This document shows positions 6,853 through 11,917 of a stretch of DNA of 13,818 nucleotides, in pieces (the first letter of the stretch is position 1; every line of letters starts with the position of its first letter). The position numbers were made by a program, and so were the translations under genes. The DNA is from an uncultured Planctomycetaceae bacterium (GTDB lineage: Bacteria > Planctomycetota > Planctomycetia > Pirellulales > Thermoguttaceae). The notes under the pieces are model-generated. The model was given only the letters and a program-made list of their open reading frames with translations. It ran no database searches and was not told the DNA's origin. Location of the stretch: the NCBI GenBank assembly GCA_947307005.1, contig CAMZHY010000036.1:1-13818 (forward strand), read 5' to 3'.

Positions 6853-7842
6853 ATGTCCAAGAAGAAATCCCCCCCGCAGTTTAACCTTAAAGAGCTCGAC
6901 GAGCTGGCGGCTGGCGGCGACGAAAAAACAGTCGCGCCGTATCTTTCCAGCTCCGATATTTATCGACGACTCGGCAGACCGAAAATTCCGAATGGTCCCG
7001 TCCTTTACGACGCTCAGGGCGGTCCCGACGCGGATCTCTGGAACAAGGGTTCGAAGAATTTCAAGGCGCGTCGGCGCGCCGCGATGAATAAAAAAGGCGA
7101 AGAGCGTTGGGTCGAAGCGACCGCCGAATCCGCGCCGCGAGAACGGTCGAAACGAAACAAAAACGTCGGCAGCGAGCCGGGAGAACGCGAGGCCGTCGGG
7201 CTGAGAATCATCGGGGGAACCTTTCGCGGAACGAAACTCGAGTACGGCGGCGACCGTCGCGTCCGCCCCATGAAGGATCGCGTTCGCGAGGCGATCTTCA
7301 ACCTTCTGGGCGAAACGCCCAAGGGCAAGCGCGCGATCGACCTCTTTGCGGGAACGGGAGCGCTGGCGCTTGAAGCGCTCAGTCGCGGCGCGGTCGCGGC
7401 GACGATGATCGAAGTTCATTTCCCAACCGCGCGCGTCACGCGCCGCAATATCGCGGCGCTCGAGGAAAAATCGCCGGGAATTTCGTCGAAAATCGAACTG
7501 CTGACGACCGACGTTTATTTCTGGGGTCGACGTCTCGCCGCGTCGGATTCCGCCGAATCAAAGCCGAAATCGCCGGTCGAAACGTCGTCGAGCGCAACGC
7601 TTCCGATCGACGTTCCCTGGCTCGTCTTCTGCTCGCCCCCCTACGATTTTTGGGTCGACCGTAAAGACGAAACAATGGCGCTTCTCCGCGTCCTTCGCGA
7701 GCGCGCGCCGCGCGGTTCCGCCTTCGCGATCGAAGCGGACGACCGTTTCGATTTCGAGGAGCTAAAGAATCTCGACGTCGAGCTTCCGCCTAAGAAAAGG
7801 CGGTCCTACCCTCCCGCCGAGGTCGCGATCTTCTTCGTTTAG
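6853..7842 (+). CDS. rsmD: RsmD-like 16S rRNA (guanine-N2) methyltransferase
   Basis: Predicted S-adenosylmethionine-dependent enzyme that methylates a guanine (G966 in E. coli numbering) of 16S rRNA during small-subunit assembly. Family signatures: L-R-I-I-G-G-T-F-R-G at 117-126, R-P-M-K-D-R-V-R-E-A-I-F-N-L-L soon after, the SAM-binding D-L-F-A-G-T-G at 163-169, and L-E-A-L-S-R-G-A. The catalytic motif IV, normally D/N-P-P-Y/F, reads S-P-P-Y at 261-264. At 329 residues it is far longer than the usual 180-200. The excess is a charged, probably disordered N-terminal extension of about 115 residues plus an insert near 230-255. The ATG at 6853 has no strong ribosome site; an internal ATG at 7084 would remove most of the extension, so the start is uncertain. 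Confidence 0.87.
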   Translation: MSKKKSPPQFNLKELDELAAGGDEKTVAPYLSSSDIYRRLGRPKIPNGPVLYDAQGGPDADLWNKGSKNFKARRRAAMNKKGEERWVEATAESAPRERSKRNKNVGSEPGEREAVGLRIIGGTFRGTKLEYGGDRRVRPMKDRVREAIFNLLGETPKGKRAIDLFAGTGALALEALSRGAVAATMIEVHFPTARVTRRNIAALEEKSPGISSKIELLTTDVYFWGRRLAASDSAESKPKSPVETSSSATLPIDVPWLVFCSPPYDFWVDRKDETMALLRVLRERAPRGSAFAIEADDRFDFEELKNLDVELPPKKRRSYPPAEVAIFFV

Positions 7843-7852
7843 ACTTGAAAAG

Positions 7853-7873
7853 AAACGCAAACTTCGCGTTTTT
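7853..7873 (+). terminator. Weak terminator after the rsmD-like gene
   Basis: A short 6-bp stem (7853-7858 with 7866-7871, seven-base loop) runs directly into five T at 7869-7873. It starts 10 bp past the stop codon. The stem is short, so termination may be partial. Confidence 0.35.
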
Positions 7874-7897
7874 CGCACAGACAGCCGTTTTTCGGGT

Positions 7898-7925
7898 TTT
7901 ACGCGGCGAAAAAATACGCTAGACT
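7898..7925 (+). promoter_or_regulatory. Candidate promoter for the thioredoxin-like gene
   Basis: TTTACG (7898-7903), 16 bp, then TAGACT (7920-7925), with four of six matches to each box. The spacer is A-rich, and the boxes lie about 80 bp before the start codon. Confidence 0.38.
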
Positions 7926-8007
7926 CGGAGCGCGTTTCCGACTTGCGACGGCGCGACGTCGGATCGCAAACGCGTTTGCCCCCGTTGAACAGGAACGAAA
8001 TAATCGT

Positions 8008-9579
8008 ATGAAAACCATGAAAAGAATGTTGACCGTCGCGGCGACGACGGCGATTGTCGCAATTATGGCGTCGTCCGTTGCGAACGCGCAGATCGGACGA
8101 CTCGGCGTCGGCTCGAGACTTGGCGGTCGCGGCGCCCAGCCCCAGCCCATTGAAACCGAAGAACTCGAACCCGTCGCGACTCCCGCGAACCTTGCCTCGC
8201 CCGCGCCCACCGCGACACCCGGCGTGACGCGTCCTATTCAGAATCCAGCGTCCGCGACGCCCGCCGCGACCGCGACTTCCGGCGCCGCGCAGGAGAAAGC
8301 GCCGATCACGAAGTCGGACGGTTCCGAATTCGTGATTCCCGCCGACGCGACTTCCGAACAGCTCGTCGAACAGGCGGCGTCGCTCCTTTCGACCGACATC
8401 GCGTTCGAGTCGGAAACCGAATATAACGCGTGGGTCCAGAAGATGCTTCAGACGGTCGGAAAGATCGCCGATCGCATCCTGACGCTCAAACCGGACGACA
8501 AATATTTTATCGAAGCGATTTCCCTCAAGGGTCAGGTTCTCTGCTATCAAGCGTCCCTCGATTCCTCCGTGTTGCCGAGGCTCAAGCAGTACGCCGACGC
8601 GCTCGCGAAGAACAAGCGCGTCCAAGACCTCGAAGACGGGCGCAACGCGACTCTCGCGTTCACCGGCGTTTATTTGCAGGCGGTCGTCGCCGACGTCGCC
8701 GAGCGTCAGGGAACGGCTCAGGAACTCGTCGCCGCGATGAACGAAGTCAACGCGTTTATTAAGGCGCATCCCGAGACGTCGGACATGTGCGTCGACCTCG
8801 TCTTCCCCGTCGCGCTCGTCGCGGCTAATCTCAAGGATCCCGCGCTCGTGGATAAAATTTGGAATCCGATCCGCAAAACGCTCTCCGCCGCCGGAACGCC
8901 GGAAGCGCAAAACGCGCTCCTGATGCTCGAAGGAACGATTCGATACTCCAACCTTGAAGGGAACGAATTCGAATGGAAAGGTTGCGACCTCGACGGCAAA
9001 CCGCTCGACGAAACGAAGGTTAAAGGGCGCGTCGTCGTCGTCGATTTCTGGGCTTCTTGGGCGGAACAAAGCCTGGAAATCCATAAAAAGCTTCTTGAAC
9101 TCTATCGGAAGTATCATCCGCAGGGCTTCGAAATCGTCAGCTACTGCCTCGATCCAGAGCTTGAGGATACGAAGACGTATCTGCAGAAGAACAAGCTGCC
9201 GTGGATCATTCTTTCCGACCGCGCGACGGTCGACGCGAAAGAGACGTCGCTCGCCGGATATTACGGCGTCAGCGAAATTCCCACCATGATCCTCGTCGGC
9301 GGCGACGGCAAGGTCGCTTCGACCGACATCTCCATGGAGTCGCTCGTCGCGACGCTGCAGAGCGTTTTCGCCAAGAGCGCCGCCCAAAACGCCGCCCAAA
9401 ACGCCGCGGGAACGACGAACGCAAACGCCGCCGCGTCGCAAAGCGCTTCGAGAGCGGCGACCCCGACGACGATTCCGAGAGCGACCTCCGGAACGAACTC
9501 CGGCGCCCCTTCCGCTGTTCCGTCGGGGCCCACGACGCGACGAACGACGACCCCCGGTGGGCGCGCTCCGCTTCGCTGA
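8008..9579 (+). CDS. Secreted thioredoxin-fold protein lacking the CXXC active site
   Basis: A 523-residue exported protein. Residues 1-27 form a signal peptide (cleavage likely after V-A-N-A). An Ala/Pro/Thr-rich linker follows to about 95, then a helical region (about 95-310) of unknown role. A TlpA/AhpC-like thioredoxin domain spans about 318-457: G-C-D-L-D-G-K-P-L, V-V-V-V-D-F-W-A-S-W, and the cis-proline loop E-I-P-T (P425). Where redox members have W-C-x-x-C, this one has W351-A-E-Q-S355, so both catalytic cysteines are gone while the fold appears intact. The last 65 residues are low-complexity Ala/Thr/Ser/Pro. It therefore should not be a disulfide reductase; a binding or scaffold role is inference. 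ATG at 8008 gives the full signal peptide; ATGs at codons 4 and 7 are alternatives. Confidence 0.85.
   Translation: MKTMKRMLTVAATTAIVAIMASSVANAQIGRLGVGSRLGGRGAQPQPIETEELEPVATPANLASPAPTATPGVTRPIQNPASATPAATATSGAAQEKAPITKSDGSEFVIPADATSEQLVEQAASLLSTDIAFESETEYNAWVQKMLQTVGKIADRILTLKPDDKYFIEAISLKGQVLCYQASLDSSVLPRLKQYADALAKNKRVQDLEDGRNATLAFTGVYLQAVVADVAERQGTAQELVAAMNEVNAFIKAHPETSDMCVDLVFPVALVAANLKDPALVDKIWNPIRKTLSAAGTPEAQNALLMLEGTIRYSNLEGNEFEWKGCDLDGKPLDETKVKGRVVVVDFWASWAEQSLEIHKKLLELYRKYHPQGFEIVSYCLDPELEDTKTYLQKNKLPWIILSDRATVDAKETSLAGYYGVSEIPTMILVGGDGKVASTDISMESLVATLQSVFAKSAAQNAAQNAAGTTNANAAASQSASRAATPTTIPRATSGTNSGAPSAVPSGPTTRRTTTPGGRAPLR
9379..9402 (+). repeat. Two-copy 12-bp tandem repeat within the coding region
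   Basis: The unit GCCGCCCAAAAC occurs twice in tandem and is followed by a partial copy (GCCGC). It encodes A-A-Q-N twice, at the start of the low-complexity C-terminal tail of the thioredoxin-like protein. Such in-frame repeats can change length by slippage. Confidence 0.9.
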
Positions 9580-9618
9580 CCTTTTAGTTTTATCGCTTCG
9601 ACCCGAGCGCGACGCGAC

Positions 9619-9685
9619 CGAGTCGAAACTCGACGTCCAACGAGACCGACGGAATCCCGATTCGACGAATCTCGCGTCGGTCTCG
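9619..9685 (+). promoter_or_regulatory. Hairpin-bearing leader upstream of etfB
   Basis: Two inverted repeats fill the gap before etfB. The first is CGAGT/ACTCG at 9619-9632 around a CGAA tetraloop. The second is a perfect 10-bp stem, CGAGACCGAC (9641-9650) with GTCGGTCTCG (9676-9685), enclosing a small GATTC/GAATC hairpin. No T-run follows, so a simple intrinsic terminator for the upstream gene is unlikely. The second hairpin ends 16 bases before the etfB ribosome site and could influence etf expression. It matches no riboswitch class I know. I found no convincing sigma-70 promoter in the gap. Confidence 0.5.
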
Positions 9686-9701
9686 CGCATGATATCATAA
9701 G

Positions 9702-9707
9702 AAGGAG
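9702..9707 (+). promoter_or_regulatory. Ribosome binding site of etfB
   Basis: AAGGAG lies six bases before a GTG codon at 9714. It fixes GTG as the start and is the strongest Shine-Dalgarno site seen in the window. Confidence 0.88.
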
Positions 9708-9713
9708 ATCTTT

Positions 9714-10565
9714 GTGGCCTCTTACAACTCGATCGTGTTGGTTAAACAAGTTCCCGACACTTCTAGAATCTCCGGAGACGCGATGAATTCAGACGGAACG
9801 ATCAAGCGTTCCGCGCTCCCGGCGATTTTCAATCCCGAAGACCTTTGCGCGCTGGAAGCCGCGCTGGAAGTTAAGGATCGGTTCGGAGGAACCGTGACGG
9901 TCGTCTCCATGGGACCCCCGAAGGCGGCGGACGTGCTTCGCGAATGCCTCTATCGCGGCGCGGACCGCGCGATTCTCGTGACCGACCGCGCGGCGGCGGG
10001 AAGCGACACGCTCGCGACGAGCTACATTCTTTCGCAGGCGGTTAAGACGGTCGGAAACTTCGACTTCGTCTTCTGCGGTCGTCAAGCGATCGACGGCGAC
10101 ACGGCGCAAACCGGCCCTCAGTGCGCGGAGAAACTCGGAATTCCCCAGGTCGCGTATCTTCTTGAAATCATCGACGTCAAAGATGGAAAAGCGACCCTGA
10201 AACGATCGATCGGCGACGGATGGGAGATCGTTCGAACGACCCTTCCCGCGCTCGTGACGGTCGTCCGCGACGCCAACGAGCCGCGCCCCTGCTCGTCGAT
10301 TCGCGTCATGCGCAACAAGCATAAGCGCGTTCCCGCCGAGGTCCAAGACCCCGCGGCGCTCGCGCCCGAAGATCGACTCGAACAGTGGTCGCTCGCCGAT
10401 ATCGACGCCGACCTTGACCGCTGCGGGTTCGCCGGTTCGCCGACGAAAGTCCATAAGGTAACCTCGATCGTTTTGAAAACGGAAGGCCATACTTCGATCG
10501 AAGCGACGGAAGAGGGCGTTCGCGCGCTCGTCGCCGAACTCGTCAAGGATCGCGCGCTCGCGTGA
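9714..10565 (+). CDS. etfB: Electron transfer flavoprotein subunit beta
   Basis: Small subunit of the soluble ETF heterodimer, which carries electrons between acyl-CoA or other flavin dehydrogenases and a quinone reductase or ferredoxin. The 283 residues match the normal length. Motifs seen: K-Q-V-P-D-T (11-16), V-S-M-G-P-P (64-69), A-G-S-D-T-L-A-T-S (95-103), G-R-Q-A-I-D-G-D-T-A-Q (122-132) and the subunit signature V-V-R-D-A-N-E-P-R (183-191). The M-G-P-P, S-D-T-L-A-T-S and D-G-D-T-A-Q pattern resembles the beta subunits of bifurcating ETFs more than the mitochondrial type, where a second FAD replaces AMP. That clade call is inference. The start is GTG with a near-perfect ribosome site. etfA follows after 60 bp, apparently in one operon. 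Confidence 0.96.
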   Translation: MASYNSIVLVKQVPDTSRISGDAMNSDGTIKRSALPAIFNPEDLCALEAALEVKDRFGGTVTVVSMGPPKAADVLRECLYRGADRAILVTDRAAAGSDTLATSYILSQAVKTVGNFDFVFCGRQAIDGDTAQTGPQCAEKLGIPQVAYLLEIIDVKDGKATLKRSIGDGWEIVRTTLPALVTVVRDANEPRPCSSIRVMRNKHKRVPAEVQDPAALAPEDRLEQWSLADIDADLDRCGFAGSPTKVHKVTSIVLKTEGHTSIEATEEGVRALVAELVKDRALA

Positions 10566-10612
10566 CCTTCTCCCGCGCGTCCTTTTCCGACTTTTGAAGA
10601 ATATTGAGACTC

Positions 10613-10618
10613 AGGAAG
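10613..10618 (+). promoter_or_regulatory. Ribosome binding site of etfA
   Basis: AGGAAG lies seven bases before the ATG at 10626 and supports that start. Confidence 0.72.
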
Positions 10619-10625
10619 ATATTGA

Positions 10626-11660
10626 ATGACTAAAAAGAATCCCCAAGGCGAAGTTTGGATTTTCGCCGAACAGCAGGACGGAAAACTCAACGACGTCGCG
10701 CTTGAACTTTGCGGTAAAGCGCGAGCGCTCGCCGACGTCCTCGGCGTCAAAGTCGGCGCCGTTCTGCCGGGCTATCAGGTCGCCGGACTGGCGCCGACGC
10801 TCTTCGCGCACGGCGTCGATCGCGTCTATCTCGTTGACGATCCGAATCTTAGATATTTCACAAGCTCTCCGTACGCGTTCGTGATGGAGACGCTGATCGA
10901 CAAATACGCGCCTCAAATCGTCCTTTACGGCGCGACGCCCCTCGGGCGCGACTTCGGTCCTCGCGTCGCTTCGGCGATTCGCGCGGGACTCACCGCCGAC
11001 TGCGTCGAGCTTGAAATCGGCGACGTCGTCGACGCGAAGACGAAGGAAGAGTACAAAAATCTGCTCTATCAGATTCGTCCGGCGTTCGGCGGCAACATCG
11101 TGGCGACGATCGTGAACCCGGAGCGTTGGCCTCAGATGGCGACGGTTCGCGAAGGCGTTTTCCCGAAGCAGGAGCCGGACGCAACGCGCGGCGGCGAGAT
11201 CGTCGAAGAGAAGATCGCGCTCGACCCGAGTCTGCTCTGCGTCGAAGTCCTTGAGCGCATGGTTCAAGAGAGGACGGTCGATCTTAAAGGCGCGAGAATC
11301 GTCGTCTCCGGCGGCGCCGGCGTCGGCAGCAAAGAGAACTTCCAGCTGATTCGCGACCTTGCGGACGCGCTCGGCGGCGCGGTCGGCGCGAGTCGCGCCG
11401 CCGTGAACTGCGGCTATATCGGCGCGGAGCATATGGTCGGGCAGACCGGCGTCACGGTGCGCCCCGCGCTCTATATCGCGATCGGAATCAGCGGCGCGAT
11501 TCAGCATATCGCGGGAATGCAGGATTCCGCGAAAATCATCGCGATCAACAGCGACCCCAAAGCGCCGATCTTCTCCATCGCGCGCTACGGAATCGTCGGC
11601 GATTTGAACCAGATCGTCCCGTGGCTTATCAAAGCCGTCCGCGAGCGACCGACCGAATGA
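10626..11660 (+). CDS. etfA: Electron transfer flavoprotein subunit alpha
   Basis: Large ETF subunit, 344 residues, whose C-terminal domain binds the redox-active FAD. The N-terminal domain (about 8-200) has the adenine-nucleotide-hydrolase-like fold. The FAD domain spans about 222-335. Retained flavin contacts are the arginine in G-A-S-R-A-A-V (R257), the threonine in V-G-Q-T-G (T274) and the histidine in G-A-I-Q-H (H294), equivalent to R249, T266 and H286 of human ETF-alpha. The usual G-G-R-G that begins the FAD domain reads G-G-A-G here, with A231 replacing the arginine. It is the second gene of the etfBA operon and is followed by a strong terminator. No acyl-CoA dehydrogenase or quinone oxidoreductase gene lies beside it, so its physiological partner cannot be named. 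Confidence 0.96.
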   Translation: MTKKNPQGEVWIFAEQQDGKLNDVALELCGKARALADVLGVKVGAVLPGYQVAGLAPTLFAHGVDRVYLVDDPNLRYFTSSPYAFVMETLIDKYAPQIVLYGATPLGRDFGPRVASAIRAGLTADCVELEIGDVVDAKTKEEYKNLLYQIRPAFGGNIVATIVNPERWPQMATVREGVFPKQEPDATRGGEIVEEKIALDPSLLCVEVLERMVQERTVDLKGARIVVSGGAGVGSKENFQLIRDLADALGGAVGASRAAVNCGYIGAEHMVGQTGVTVRPALYIAIGISGAIQHIAGMQDSAKIIAINSDPKAPIFSIARYGIVGDLNQIVPWLIKAVRERPTE

Positions 11661-11694
11661 TTCGATTCGCCGTCGTCCGATTCTTTTAGAAATC

Positions 11695-11730
11695 AAGCGT
11701 TCCTTCCGAGCCCGGAGGGAACGCTTTTTT
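11695..11730 (+). terminator. Strong intrinsic terminator of the etfBA operon
   Basis: A 9-bp stem (11695-11703 with 11718-11726), a T-G pair, then a further 4-bp stem (11705-11708 with 11713-11716) closed by AGCC. A run of six T covers 11725-11730. It begins 34 bp after the etfA stop. Confidence 0.92.
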
Positions 11731-11771
11731 CATACGGTCTCGCGTCGCGCGCGTTAAAAATAACGGCGGAT

Positions 11772-11800
11772 TTGACGCGCCGCGTCGCGCCTGTTAGAAT
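11772..11800 (+). promoter_or_regulatory. Sigma-70-type promoter for the two-domain hydrolase gene
   Basis: TTGACG (11772-11777), a 17-bp spacer, then TAGAAT (11795-11800), with five of six matches to each box at ideal spacing. An AT-rich stretch (GTTAAAAATAAC) lies just upstream and could act as an UP element. The leader to the ATG at 11918 would be about 110 bases. This is the best promoter match in the window. Confidence 0.68.
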
Positions 11801-11917
11801 ACGTCCGTCGTCCCAAGCGCGCAAGCTTCGTCCGCTGACTCGCGCTTCCCGTCGATTTCCGATCAAGACGCGTCGCGCTCGACGACGCAAGCGTCGCGTC
11901 CATAAGAGAACATCCCG

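Noticed and set aside
6615..6884. 89-codon plus-strand frame in the divergent gap, overlapping the rsmD-like start
   Set aside because: Low-complexity Arg/Ser-rich product, no ribosome site, and it crosses both candidate promoters and the start of the next gene.
9379..9407. Tandem repeat as a CRISPR or mobile-element remnant
   Set aside because: Only two in-frame 12-bp units encoding A-A-Q-N inside a low-complexity tail; no spacers, terminal repeats or transposase.
7762..9690. 642-codon open frame on the minus strand
   Set aside because: It lies opposite the thioredoxin-like gene and the rsmD 3' end. Its product is Arg-rich without a domain, signal peptide or sensible start. It reflects the GCG/CGC/GAC codon bias, which leaves complementary frames open.
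9689..9698. TATCAT within the palindrome as a -10 box for etfB
   Set aside because: No -35 match at 16-18 bp upstream, and it is too close to the ribosome site for a normal leader.
10611..11696. 361-codon minus-strand frame opposite etfA
   Set aside because: It is a shadow of a highly conserved ETF alpha gene; its product is Arg/Asp/Val-rich with no domain.
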